Below are positions 27,929 to 36,946 of a stretch of DNA of 37,359 nucleotides, in pieces. The notes below the pieces were generated by a model. It was not told the origin of the DNA and made no database searches. It worked only from the letters and a program-made list of their open reading frames with translations. The position numbers were made by a program, and so were the translations under genes. The stretch is from contig JAGVXM010000015.1 in NCBI GenBank assembly GCA_018303785.1, forward strand, positions 1-37,359. Reading direction: 5' to 3'. The stretch comes from Candidatus Pacearchaeota archaeon (lineage in GTDB: Archaea > Nanobdellota > Nanobdellia > Pacearchaeales > GW2011-AR1). Position 1 is the stretch's first letter; each line of letters starts with the position of its first letter.

Positions 27929-28501
27929 TTACAAATAACTCCTCCCAGGTTTTTCTATAATAAAAATACCGTCCTGATAAACACGGCGGTCTCGTTTTCT
28001 AACTTTAGTTCCTTTTTCAATATTAGTTGCAGCCTGTCCAGCTTTCTCAATATCATGCGAAGTGATTTCAACAACATCTTTGATAACCTTAACCTGAACA
28101 CCCGGAACTAATTTTATCCGTCGATCTTTTTTTTCTCCCAAAAAATTATTGACAACAAATTCATTCTTTTCTTTATCAACATTAACCGTCATCGGGAAAT
28201 GAACGTTAACAACCTGCAGTTTGTACATGAAATTTTCATCCAGACCTTTAATCATATTCTTCAGATGTGCTTCAAGTGTACCCATTAATCGTCGTTCTAT
28301 CTTTCGGTTTCTTTGAGTTGACATATTAATCAAGTTACCTTGAATATTGACCTTAATTGAAGGATGAATTTTTCTGTCAATTTCTTTGTCTCCCTTCTTC
28401 AATGTTAATGATTCATTTTCATATTGAGCATTGATATCTGAAGGCATTTCTACCGATATAGTTAGTCCATTTTCAGCTTTCTTTAATTTTTTTTCAGCCA
28501 T
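27929..28501 (-). CDS. rpl6: 50S ribosomal protein L6 (uL6; start MAEKK at 28501, ORF track start 28525)
   Basis: GTLEAHLKNMIKGL, FPMTVNVDKEKNEFVVNNFLGEKKDR. Confidence 0.95.
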   Translation of the reverse strand: MAEKKLKKAENGLTISVEMPSDINAQYENESLTLKKGDKEIDRKIHPSIKVNIQGNLINMSTQRNRKIERRLMGTLEAHLKNMIKGLDENFMYKLQVVNVHFPMTVNVDKEKNEFVVNNFLGEKKDRRIKLVPGVQVKVIKDVVEITSHDIEKAGQAATNIEKGTKVRKRDRRVYQDGIFIIEKPGRSYL

Positions 28502-28872
28502 TAGTACATGTATGCAATTAAGCATCCTCCAATATTTTTTTCTTCAGCTTCTTTATGTTTCATAAGACCCTTACTTGTAGAGACTATAATGAAACCAAAA
28601 TCTTTCGCTGGAAGGAATCTTCGAACATAAGAATTCATTCCTTTAACCGGAACGGTGTAACGAGGTTTGATCGCTTTGATAGTGTTAACACGTTTAATAT
28701 CGATTTTTAATTCCTTGCCTGTAAGAGTATAATCAATATACCCCTCTTCTTTTGCAATGTCCAAAATATTTCGTAATAATTTTGAATGTCGGGTTATAAC
28801 TATGTCTGATTTGCCCGCTTTCTTTGCGTTCATTATTCTATTCAGTGCGTCTGATATTAAGTCTTGTGACAT
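28501..28872 (-). CDS. rps8: 30S ribosomal protein S8 (uS8)
   Basis: DLISDALNRIMNAKKAGK, PAKDFGFIIVSTSKGLMKHKEA. Confidence 0.95.
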   Translation of the reverse strand: MSQDLISDALNRIMNAKKAGKSDIVITRHSKLLRNILDIAKEEGYIDYTLTGKELKIDIKRVNTIKAIKPRYTVPVKGMNSYVRRFLPAKDFGFIIVSTSKGLMKHKEAEEKNIGGCLIAYMY

Positions 28873-28876
28873 TTTT

Positions 28877-29107
28877 TTATGAGTATTTTTTAAATCCTAA
28901 ATCTTCAGCAATTTCTCTGAAACAGTGTCGGCATAAGTTAATACCGTATCTATTAATCATCGCGCCAAACCGTCCGCATCGCTCGCACTTTTTTTTGGCG
29001 ATTCCGGCAGTTCTTTCTTTCGGCTTGTTGTGCTTGATCCATTTAGCTCTAATTGCCGGTTTTCTGTTAAATTGCTTTAACATCTTTCTCCAATCACTTG
29101 CGGTCAT
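28877..29107 (-). CDS. rps14: 30S ribosomal protein S14 (uS14), zinc-binding
   Basis: [35 protein letters not shown]. Confidence 0.95.
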   Translation of the reverse strand: MTASDWRKMLKQFNRKPAIRAKWIKHNKPKERTAGIAKKKCERCGRFGAMINRYGINLCRHCFREIAEDLGFKKYS

Positions 29108-29109
29108 GT

Positions 29110-29568
29110 TTAAGCTCTTCCTCCATTGCGTAATAGTTGAATAAATTCTGGATGTTCTATTTTCAAAAATTTAATAGTACTCAAATGTTCATGTAATCTA
29201 TTTTCTGAATTTTGTTTTTCTGTTTTTGAAATTTTAAAATAATTATTTTTTCCAAATGATTCATCAAAATCAACAAAATAATTTTCCTCTCTATCGCCAT
29301 GTATGTGGAAAGGATAAGTAATCTGGAAAGGATAAGTAATCCATGGGGTAAATTGATTAGAAACTGTTTGAGTAAAGAAAGCAAATTCAGGCCTGTCATT
29401 AATATCATCCCGAATTATGTCGTCATATAAAATATCCGTTATATTATTGAATAATTTAGTGCCAGCACGATTTCTTAAATTAATTCGAAGAGTATCTAGA
29501 AAAGTAAATAATCGCAAAGCTACTTTTCCTTCATATACTGATTGTGGGTTTGTTGTTATTCCTATCAT
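29110..29568 (-). CDS. interloper small protein, hypothetical
   Basis: ATGA overlap with L5, 2-nt gap to S14; internal 18-bp tandem duplication. Confidence 0.75.
   Translation of the reverse strand: MIGITTNPQSVYEGKVALRLFTFLDTLRINLRNRAGTKLFNNITDILYDDIIRDDINDRPEFAFFTQTVSNQFTPWITYPFQITYPFHIHGDREENYFVDFDESFGKNNYFKISKTEKQNSENRLHEHLSTIKFLKIEHPEFIQLLRNGGRA
29306..29341. repeat. perfect 18-bp tandem duplication TGGAAAGGATAAGTAATC x2
   Basis: Read directly; encodes [12 protein letters not shown]. Confidence 0.9.
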
Positions 29569-30083
29569 CTTACATCTAATTTAAAATTTTTTTCTAAGTA
29601 TACACGAATTTCTTCGGGAGTTACTCGCTGTTTTCTAGGAAATTTCCCTTGTTTTATTTTCTTTAATCCAACGCGTTTTCCTTTTCTCTTAAAGATAAGC
29701 ATTACTTCAAAACCTAGTATTCCGATATCTCTTTCATATTCTAATCCTGGAACTTCGATATACTCTTTAACTCCAAAGCATAATTGATTTTCCGTAATCT
29801 GTCGATCTTTGATCTTATTATCTACTGCTGAAAAAAACCTTTTCAAATAACTATTAATCGCGTCTAAATCTCTGATCGTTATTTTACAACCGCTCTTTTT
29901 TCCAGGCGAAATACCGAACGCAGGAATTCTTCTTGTAGATTTTTTTATATATATTGTCCCGCCAGTAATTTTTTTCAATAATTTTATTGATCGTTCAAGT
30001 TTATCTTCTGTTCCTCCACAATGTATTACCATTTTCTCAATTTCAATTTCCCGCATAACATTGCCCTTTGATTTTGTTTCCAT
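29565..30083 (-). CDS. rpl5: 50S ribosomal protein L5 (uL5)
   Basis: IEKMVIHCGGTEDKLERSIKLLKKITG, RRIPAFGISPGKKSGCKITIR. Confidence 0.95.
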   Translation of the reverse strand: METKSKGNVMREIEIEKMVIHCGGTEDKLERSIKLLKKITGGTIYIKKSTRRIPAFGISPGKKSGCKITIRDLDAINSYLKRFFSAVDNKIKDRQITENQLCFGVKEYIEVPGLEYERDIGILGFEVMLIFKRKGKRVGLKKIKQGKFPRKQRVTPEEIRVYLEKNFKLDVR

Positions 30084-30099
30084 TTTTTGATTAATTTTA

Positions 30100-30756
30100 T
30101 TAATCCATTACGATAACATTTTTTATCCAAACATTTATTTTTTTATTGTCTTTAGTAGTTATTTTGATGAGTTTTTTTCCTCCTCGTTCAACAATTCCAT
30201 CTATTTTTCCTACAGCTCCAGCGTGTTTTCCTTCTGTCACATAAGCATTTTTTCCACCTTCAATTTTTAAAATTTTATCAATTTTATTCTGTTTCAAATT
30301 CATAACAATTGAATCATTAACATTTATTTTTTCTTTAGTGATTATATTTCTTCCATTAATTAAATTAATTTGAATAGTATTTTTTTTCAAAACTTTTTTA
30401 TCTATTACCTTGTATACTCGTTTTTCTGATTCTTTATCGCTGATTTCCACAAAATTAATTTTTTTAGTTGAAGATAATAATGCTCGATAATTTTTCTTAA
30501 TCGTAGGAATAGTGATAACATCAAACAGACATATTGGATAATTTTTATCATTAATTAGTCTTTGATTAATCAAAATTTGTTTTTCATTGATTAATTTTTG
30601 CAATTCTTTTCTGTTTCCTACTAATTGTAAAATGTCTCTAATAACTACAACTAATGGAATGGATTTTGTCTTGTCATGTGAACTGACTGCTAAGTACTTA
30701 TTTCCTTTTCTTGGCAGAGGCCAAAATTTTCCAATCGATGATCTTTTAAGGTGCAT
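30100..30756 (-). CDS. rps4e: 30S ribosomal protein S4e
   Basis: HLKRSSIGKFWPLPRKGNKYLA, ILINQRLINDKNYPICLFDVITI. Confidence 0.95.
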   Translation of the reverse strand: MHLKRSSIGKFWPLPRKGNKYLAVSSHDKTKSIPLVVVIRDILQLVGNRKELQKLINEKQILINQRLINDKNYPICLFDVITIPTIKKNYRALLSSTKKINFVEISDKESEKRVYKVIDKKVLKKNTIQINLINGRNIITKEKINVNDSIVMNLKQNKIDKILKIEGGKNAYVTEGKHAGAVGKIDGIVERGGKKLIKITTKDNKKINVWIKNVIVMD

Positions 30757-31222
30757 TTTTTTCCTCCGTCGGCAATTTTTTTATTTTTAATTTTTCTTTT
30801 TTATTTTCTTTATCCTCTTTCACTTCAGTTTTTTTCTGTCCCATTTTTCTTTCTAATGCTGTTTTTCTCTTACCATCTTCAAGATTTAGTTCTCTAATTT
30901 GAACTTTTGAAGGATGAAAATACATCTTTACTTTTGTACCGTCTTTTTTAGCTCTGAAAATTCCTTCAACACTCAATCGATAATCAGAATAATTCACACT
31001 ATCCACTTTTCCAGATTTTCCAGAAAATTCTCCTCGCATTACTTTAACAACATCTCCTTTTCTTAAAGGAAAATTTCTCTTTTCATATTTCTTTCGAAGA
31101 TCTTTTGTAAAGTTCGCTGAAACTAATTTTCTTTTTATATGCAATGGAGCATTATGTCTATATTTGATCTGTTTTCGCGGTTGTTCGCTCGCTTTCCAAC
31201 TGTTTGAAAATTCTGTTTTCAT
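30746..31222 (-). CDS. rpl24: 50S ribosomal protein L24 (uL24)
   Basis: LRKGDVVKVMRGEFSGKSGKVDSVN. Confidence 0.95.
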   Translation of the reverse strand: MKTEFSNSWKASEQPRKQIKYRHNAPLHIKRKLVSANFTKDLRKKYEKRNFPLRKGDVVKVMRGEFSGKSGKVDSVNYSDYRLSVEGIFRAKKDGTKVKMYFHPSKVQIRELNLEDGKRKTALERKMGQKKTEVKEDKENKKEKLKIKKLPTEEKNAP

Positions 31223-31223
31223 T

Positions 31224-31625
31224 TTATAATATCATTTTCGCAATTTTAGCGACGAATGGCCATCGATCTGCTGCCTCCTTCGCAATTGGCCCTTTAACTT
31301 GAGTTCCTTTGGGATTTCCCTTGTCATCCTTTAATAAAACAACAGCATTATCCGTGAAAGCGACTCGTTCACCAGTTAATCTTCGGTATGGTTTTTTAAT
31401 TCTGACTACTACAGCGTCAAAAACTTCTCCTTTCATTTTAGGATCTCCTTTTCTTACAGATACTTTAACCCAATCTGCAATTTTAGCATACTGCTGTCTT
31501 CCTCGAACAGTTTTTCCACCACGAACGCTAGTGACGCGAACAATACGTGCGCCGCTATTATCAGCAGCAGTAACATTAGCTCCAATATTCAGTCCTCGTG
31601 TTGCCTTAGCAGTTAGTCCTTTCAT
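31224..31625 (-). CDS. rpl14: 50S ribosomal protein L14 (uL14)
   Basis: AADNSGARIVRVTSVRG, ERVAFTDNAVVLLKDDKGNPKGTQVKGPIAKEAADRWP. Confidence 0.95.
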   Translation of the reverse strand: MKGLTAKATRGLNIGANVTAADNSGARIVRVTSVRGGKTVRGRQQYAKIADWVKVSVRKGDPKMKGEVFDAVVVRIKKPYRRLTGERVAFTDNAVVLLKDDKGNPKGTQVKGPIAKEAADRWPFVAKIAKMIL

Positions 31626-32002
31626 TGTTTCTTTCCTTTCAGTTTATTTTCAATAGCATTCTCAGTCTTTTCTCTCTGCGCTTTACCAACGACGATAAAA
31701 TGAATTATCTTACTGATTGGTCGGCATTCTTTAATTTCGATGTAGTCTCCCATTTCAATATCCTTTTGCATACAATCTGGTAACCGTGCGTGTAATTTTG
31801 TTTTTCTTTTTGCAAATCTTTCGTATTTTTGAACGTACACTGTTCTTTCAAATTCAATAACTATTCGTTTAGGAAATTTTCTAATTACATTTCCATAAAA
31901 GCTTCTACCTCTAAGGCTGATGTTTCCATGTCGAGGACATGCAAAATCATTACATACAGTTTGTTCTGTTTCAATGTTTGTTTTTTGTTCTTTTTCTGCC
32001 AT
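31622..32002 (-). CDS. rps17: 30S ribosomal protein S17 (uS17)
   Basis: CNDFACPRHGNISLRGRSFYGNV, GDYIEIKECRPISKI. Confidence 0.95.
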   Translation of the reverse strand: MAEKEQKTNIETEQTVCNDFACPRHGNISLRGRSFYGNVIRKFPKRIVIEFERTVYVQKYERFAKRKTKLHARLPDCMQKDIEMGDYIEIKECRPISKIIHFIVVGKAQREKTENAIENKLKGKKQ

Positions 32003-32003
32003 G

Positions 32004-32372
32004 TTAATTTCTTTTTTTATTTCGTTTTATTTGTACTACATAGGTTACACTTTCATTTACATAACTTTTAACTTTAGAAAATGTATCTTCATGTAATGGA
32101 CTCTCATCTACCACTCCTCCCGCGATATCATCAAATTTACCATTTATCAATTCATATTCATTATCTAAAACGTTATAAGTATCCATATTATTTACAATTG
32201 TTGATAGTTCATTCTCAAGGGTAGTCTCATTATCAAGATTTAAATTAGTTCTAGTATAATGAATACCAGGTCCATCACCAAAGCTAATTATAAGTTGGCA
32301 ATAATCATGTCTACTCCGAATATTTTTAATTTCTCTCAGTTTTCCAACATATATTCTTGTTTTTTTTGCCAT
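32004..32372 (-). CDS. interloper small protein, hypothetical, at the normal S3-L29-aIF1 site
   Basis: 1-nt spacing to L22 and S17. Confidence 0.75.
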   Translation of the reverse strand: MAKKTRIYVGKLREIKNIRSRHDYCQLIISFGDGPGIHYTRTNLNLDNETTLENELSTIVNNMDTYNVLDNEYELINGKFDDIAGGVVDESPLHEDTFSKVKSYVNESVTYVVQIKRNKKRN

Positions 32373-32373
32373 A

Positions 32374-32937
32374 TTATTTCTTTCCTCCAGGTACTTGTAG
32401 CATTATTTTTACATGACTCCTTTTAATTCTTCCTTGTCCGAAACGTTTGTGCGGTCGTGATGCTAAATTTGCCATGCAAAATAATTTGTATTTTTCAAGT
32501 TCCATTTCTTGCGTTAAAGCATTTGCCCGTAAATTTTTAAGTAATCTAATAAATTCTTTTGTTGCCGTAATTGGATATCTTCCAGACATGATGTTTCCTC
32601 GTCGGTGAGGTATCTCTCCAATCATAGGAACAGCTCTTTTGAAAGCCATAACTTTTTGTAAATTAGCCAAAGCGTTGTCAATATTTTTATCTCTGATAAA
32701 ATTACATAAGGCAACAGCATGTTTAGTTGAAATGCCTAAATCATAGCCATTAACAATTGCTTCTGTTTTATTGTTTTTTTCTATTTTAATTTTCTTTTCT
32801 TTTTTCTCTGGAGTATCTTTTATTTTTTTATCTTCGGATTTATCTTTCTTAGATTCACTAATAATTTTTTTATCAACTTCTAAAGTTTGTTTAGGTTGAT
32901 GTACCTGTCCAACTGTATGTGATGGTCGTTCTGTCAT
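32374..32937 (-). CDS. rpl22: 50S ribosomal protein L22 (uL22) with charged N-terminal extension
   Basis: GISTKHAVALCNFIRDKNIDNALANLQKVMAFKRAVP, RPHKRFGQGRIKRSHVKIML. Confidence 0.95.
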   Translation of the reverse strand: MTERPSHTVGQVHQPKQTLEVDKKIISESKKDKSEDKKIKDTPEKKEKKIKIEKNNKTEAIVNGYDLGISTKHAVALCNFIRDKNIDNALANLQKVMAFKRAVPMIGEIPHRRGNIMSGRYPITATKEFIRLLKNLRANALTQEMELEKYKLFCMANLASRPHKRFGQGRIKRSHVKIMLQVPGGKK

Positions 32938-32938
32938 T

Positions 32939-33355
32939 TTATTTCACTGATTTAGATGCACTTGATCGTGTTGCACCTACTCCTGCCGCTCCATGTTTAA
33001 CTTTTGATCGTGTAGCGGAAAATTCTCCTAATCTATGCCCTAACATTTCGTTCTCTATAATTATTGGAGTAAACGTTTTTCCGTTATGGATTTGGATTTT
33101 CATGCCTATCATTTTTGGAACAATAACAATAGTTCTCAAATGCGTTTTTATATACTTATTTTGTTTAATACTTTCATTGCATCGTAAAATAAATCGTTGG
33201 ATCATATCATATTGTTTCAATACAGTTCTTCGTTCGTTGCTCTTCAATAATTGAGCAAATTCTCTAATTTCCATTGCCTTCAACTCATCAAGAGATTTTC
33301 CTCTATAGGTGAAATCTTTCTTTTTCAAATCAATTTCTTGGTTTTGTTCTGCCAT
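32939..33355 (-). CDS. rps19: 30S ribosomal protein S19 (uS19)
   Basis: IVVPKMIGMKIQIHNGKTFTPIIIENEMLGHRLGEFSATR. Confidence 0.95.
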   Translation of the reverse strand: MAEQNQEIDLKKKDFTYRGKSLDELKAMEIREFAQLLKSNERRTVLKQYDMIQRFILRCNESIKQNKYIKTHLRTIVIVPKMIGMKIQIHNGKTFTPIIIENEMLGHRLGEFSATRSKVKHGAAGVGATRSSASKSVK

Positions 33356-34065
33356 TATTTCTTCCTACCTGTTCGTTTAGGCCTCAAATGACCCACTTTT
33401 GCACCAGCCGGAGCATTTCTCTTGGCAATCTTACTTTTAATTCTTTTTCCTCGTCCACCACCGAATGGATGATCTACTGCGTTAACCTTAATGTCGGAGG
33501 TATAATGCCATTTTCTTCCAATAGCTTTCATCATATGATGCTTTTTTCCTGCTTTAACAAGTGGTTTCAATTTTCTACCGTCTCCTGCAGGTACTCCTAT
33601 AATTGCTCGCGCATCCTCAGGCAGTCTAATTTGTCGTCGCTTAATTAAAATTTCAACCACTCCAGGGTCTTTAGTTGTAACAGTACCAAAAGTTCCAGCA
33701 GTTCTTAAAAATACTCCGCCCTTTCCAGGTACTTTTTCAATATTACAAATTCGAGTTCCCTGTGGAATATCTTTTAATCTCATAATATCACCTGTCTCAA
33801 ATTTTTTAGCATCGGGTCTATTTCCAATATAAATTTCACCACCCTCAAATATACCTTCAGCAGCTGGAACAATAAATGAATGTTCGTTAATTTTTATTTC
33901 TGCAAGAGGAGAAGTATGAGCTGGAGAATTTATTAATTTTTTAATAACTGCTTTTCCGTCTATATTTACTGGAGGATACGTAATTCTAAATCTAAAAGCT
34001 CGTCGACGAACTCGATATGCAGGTCCTCCTCGACCTCGTGCTTGTTGTACAATTGTTTTTCCCAT
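33355..34065 (-). CDS. rpl2: 50S ribosomal protein L2 (uL2)
   Basis: RGRGGPAYRVRRRAF, NAVDHPFGGGRGKRI. Confidence 0.95.
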   Translation of the reverse strand: MGKTIVQQARGRGGPAYRVRRRAFRFRITYPPVNIDGKAVIKKLINSPAHTSPLAEIKINEHSFIVPAAEGIFEGGEIYIGNRPDAKKFETGDIMRLKDIPQGTRICNIEKVPGKGGVFLRTAGTFGTVTTKDPGVVEILIKRRQIRLPEDARAIIGVPAGDGRKLKPLVKAGKKHHMMKAIGRKWHYTSDIKVNAVDHPFGGGRGKRIKSKIAKRNAPAGAKVGHLRPKRTGRKK

Positions 34066-34066
34066 A

Positions 34067-34441
34067 TTATTCTATTTGTTCTAATAATTTATTTTTTTCG
34101 GTATAATCTGGATGCCATTGTCCATAGAGAGAGCCTTCACTCACTTTTGATTTATCTGAAATAGATATCATATATGCTTGTCCAAAATGATCAATTTTTA
34201 TATCATGAACATCAACGATCGGATTATAAATATCTCCAAGGCTATGTGATATTCTTTTCAAAAGAGAAATTTTTCCTTCAGAAGTTATTCCTTCATAAAA
34301 AAAGTAGTCTCTATATCCAAAATCAGTCATAGTATCAATGACTGCTACAGGGTCTCCACTTCTTACATTTTCTCGAAAAAAGTTTAATTTTTTTCTATTT
34401 TCCCTTCCCTGTTTAAACTTTTCAATAATGTTTCTTATCAT
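34067..34441 (-). CDS. interloper small protein, hypothetical
   Basis: 1-nt spacing to neighbours; between L23 and L2. Confidence 0.75.
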   Translation of the reverse strand: MIRNIIEKFKQGRENRKKLNFFRENVRSGDPVAVIDTMTDFGYRDYFFYEGITSEGKISLLKRISHSLGDIYNPIVDVHDIKIDHFGQAYMISISDKSKVSEGSLYGQWHPDYTEKNKLLEQIE

Positions 34442-34442
34442 A

Positions 34443-34730
34443 TTATAATGCAGCCTCCTCTAATAATGTATTAAAATAATCATAATAAAATTTATCTCTT
34501 ATACCAAATTCTACATGCCAACAAGCTCCCCCACCAGGATAAGAATCGATGGCGTCAATTCTTATTTTATTAGGACTCAATCTATTTATTTCTAAATAGT
34601 AATAAGGTAGCTGCGGAATTTTATTTAATTGTAATACTCCAATTTTTTTATTAGGGTAAGGGGTAGTAACTATTTTTTCCATTGCATTATCTTTTTCTTC
34701 TATCATATTTTTTAATCTTTCTAAATTCAT
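34443..34730 (-). CDS. interloper small protein, hypothetical
   Basis: Directly abuts L23 stop; YYLEINRLSPNK...FYYDYFNTLLEEAAL. Confidence 0.75.
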   Translation of the reverse strand: MNLERLKNMIEEKDNAMEKIVTTPYPNKKIGVLQLNKIPQLPYYYLEINRLSPNKIRIDAIDSYPGGGACWHVEFGIRDKFYYDYFNTLLEEAAL

Positions 34731-34967
34731 TTAAATCATTCCTAGCTTAGTTGCAATATCAATTGCAGGATTATTTTTATTTAATTTAACATAAGCATAT
34801 TTTTTATTCATTTTGATTAATGTATTTATTGAATCAACTTTAACCTTAAAGCTCTCTTCAATTTGCTTGCGAATTTCTTTTTTTGTTAATCTTCGGTCTA
34901 ATTCAAATACGATAGTATTATCTATTTCAATCATTCGAACAGCTTTTTCTGACATTATTGGTTTCAT
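34731..34967 (-). CDS. rpl23: 50S ribosomal protein L23 (uL23)
   Basis: PIMSEKAVRMIEIDNTIVFELDRRLTKKEIRKQIEESFKVKVDSINTLI. Confidence 0.95.
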   Translation of the reverse strand: MKPIMSEKAVRMIEIDNTIVFELDRRLTKKEIRKQIEESFKVKVDSINTLIKMNKKYAYVKLNKNNPAIDIATKLGMI

Positions 34968-35863
34968 TTATTCTTCTCCTTAACATTTTTTTGAGTTTCA
35001 GGTTTCATTTCTTTTTTTGCTTTTCTAATTTTTCTAATATCTCTTCGCTCTTCTGTTTTTGTTTCAATTTTTTTTGGTTCATTAAAAAATAATTGCTCTA
35101 AATCATCAACGGCCTTCTCACTAAAAATTGTCAATCGCGCGCCATTTTCAGCAAAATCTGAAACACAAATATCACTAACTTTTTTAACTTCTACCCCCCT
35201 AATTTTTTTGTCTTCATTATTACCAACAACAACCAATAATCCTGACGTTGTTTTGTATTTTCTTCCTCGTGACTTTCCTCTTCCAGCTCTAAGCTTTCGT
35301 TTTTGAATCGCAACAGAAATGAATTCATTTAAAATAGTTTGAAGAGCGGAATTAAATTGCTTTGTATCGAGAGATGATAAGTCGCTCACAATAAGTGGGA
35401 ATGCGACATTTATTTTTTTTGATTCTAACGTTGAATATTTTTTCTTAACCTCATCAACTGAACTGACATAACTTAAAGAAGATAGCAAAGCTTTCCTTGA
35501 TTCTTTTTTGTTGATTTTTTTAATATTTACATTTCCATGTGGCGGATGTGCTCTTCTTCCACCTCGAGTAGATGGTACAATTGCTCCAGCCCATGAGAAT
35601 TGAGTTCCACGTCTCCAGAACGCTTTTTTAGGAATACGGGCCATTCCCTTACCTCTATCCGATTTCCAAACATGTCTTCGTCTTGAAACGTTTCCACTTG
35701 CAGATCGATTCATACCTGCATATAAAGTTGGTGCATTCGGATGCCATTCTCTTTCAGCCTCAACCACTTTTCGAATAATATCAATTCTAATCGGTTCTTC
35801 GAATAATCTCGTTTCTTTTTCCTTTATTTTCTTTCCTTCGTGATTTAATATTTGTAGTTTCAT
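34964..35863 (-). CDS. rpl4: 50S ribosomal protein L4 (uL4/L4e)
   Basis: SASGNVSRRRHVWKSDRGKGMARIPKKAFWRRGTQFSWAGAIVPSTRGGRRAHPP. Confidence 0.95.
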   Translation of the reverse strand: MKLQILNHEGKKIKEKETRLFEEPIRIDIIRKVVEAEREWHPNAPTLYAGMNRSASGNVSRRRHVWKSDRGKGMARIPKKAFWRRGTQFSWAGAIVPSTRGGRRAHPPHGNVNIKKINKKESRKALLSSLSYVSSVDEVKKKYSTLESKKINVAFPLIVSDLSSLDTKQFNSALQTILNEFISVAIQKRKLRAGRGKSRGRKYKTTSGLLVVVGNNEDKKIRGVEVKKVSDICVSDFAENGARLTIFSEKAVDDLEQLFFNEPKKIETKTEERRDIRKIRKAKKEMKPETQKNVKEKNK

Positions 35864-36840
35864 CGCAATTCTATAAAATCATAATTTTTTTTAAGTTGTT
35901 TTTTTGATGGCCTTAATGGTACAGTGATGAGAACTTGTCTTTTTTGCGGTCCTTGAATGCTTCCTTCGACAATTAAGTAATCCGTTTTAATTTTTCCAAA
36001 ATGTCGGAAACCTTCACCGGGATTAATGTCTTTTTCTTTAATTTCCCCAGAAAAAATAACTTTAATGTTGTTAATAACTCGAGTAAAATATCCCATTTGA
36101 CCTGCCATAGGTTGAGTGAATTCAACACGTGCAGGATGCCATGGACCTCCGCTTCCAGGACCTCGAACTCCTTTTTCAGTTTTGTGTCCTTGAAGATCTA
36201 ATCCAAATCTTTTCGCTGACCCTTGAAATCCTTTTCCTTTCGTAACTCCTCGAACATCAATAAGTTTAGTCTTATTAATTTCTTCATGTAAAAAATCCTT
36301 CAACGTTATTTCTTTAGGAAGTAATGTTTGTATCAACTGAATTTTTTGTTTATTATTTCCAGAAAGACTTAGTTCAACAATGTCCGGAGTTTTTTTTATA
36401 CTTGTTTTCTTTGCTTGAGAATAAACTAAAATGCGTATATCAACTTCCTTATTATCATACTTTTTTAACAGTTCTTCAACAGATTTCTTATTTTCCTTCT
36501 GTATTTTTATTTTCTTTTTTAATTCTTTATCTAAATTTGAATTCAAAGTTTCGTCAATAATTTTTCCATTTTGATATACTCGAACAGAAAGAATTTTCAT
36601 CGAGGGGCATTCAAGAATAGTGACTGGAAGTGTGACTCGTTTCCCTTTCATAACTGAATTAGGCGTGTTATCTTTAACATATGCAGAACCCATCCCGACT
36701 TTGTAGCCTATGAATCCTAACAAATTAACATCTTTTCTAGCTTCAGAAATATAACTCCAATTAACTTTAGGTAAAATTTTTTGTGCCCTTTTTCGAGGAT
36801 AAAATTGCAGGCTACCGTGTCTTATGTGTCCTTGTTTCAT
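35860..36840 (-). CDS. rpl3: 50S ribosomal protein L3 (uL3)
   Basis: HGSLQFYPRKRAQ, RGVTKGKGFQGSAKRFGLDLQGHKTEKGVRGPGSGGPWHPARV. Confidence 0.95.
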   Translation of the reverse strand: MKQGHIRHGSLQFYPRKRAQKILPKVNWSYISEARKDVNLLGFIGYKVGMGSAYVKDNTPNSVMKGKRVTLPVTILECPSMKILSVRVYQNGKIIDETLNSNLDKELKKKIKIQKENKKSVEELLKKYDNKEVDIRILVYSQAKKTSIKKTPDIVELSLSGNNKQKIQLIQTLLPKEITLKDFLHEEINKTKLIDVRGVTKGKGFQGSAKRFGLDLQGHKTEKGVRGPGSGGPWHPARVEFTQPMAGQMGYFTRVINNIKVIFSGEIKEKDINPGEGFRHFGKIKTDYLIVEGSIQGPQKRQVLITVPLRPSKKQLKKNYDFIELR

Positions 36841-36861
36841 TTTAAATTAATAACCAGAAGC

Positions 36862-36886
36862 CTAACTCATAAACTGAGCCGGTTAG
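36862..36886 (-). promoter_or_regulatory. bulged hairpin in L3 5' leader (CTAA-ccgg-CTCA-gttta-TGAG-TTAG on minus strand)
   Basis: Inverted repeat between putative TATA box and L3 ATG. Confidence 0.4.
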
Positions 36887-36936
36887 TAAAGACCAACTGC
36901 TATCAGGTTAATTCTAAAAGTATCAGAAAGAAGCCA

Positions 36937-36946
36937 TTTATAAAGC
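36937..36946 (-). promoter_or_regulatory. putative TATA box (GCTTTATAAA) for ribosomal superoperon
   Basis: About 100 nt upstream of L3 ATG, archaeal TATA consensus-like. Confidence 0.5.

Noticed and set aside
31309-31656. Plus-strand 115-aa ORF
   Set aside because: Fully antisense to L14, which is unambiguous
20352-34730. Interlopers as fragments of split r-proteins
   Set aside because: All neighbouring r-proteins appear full length and interloper sequences do not resemble missing domains
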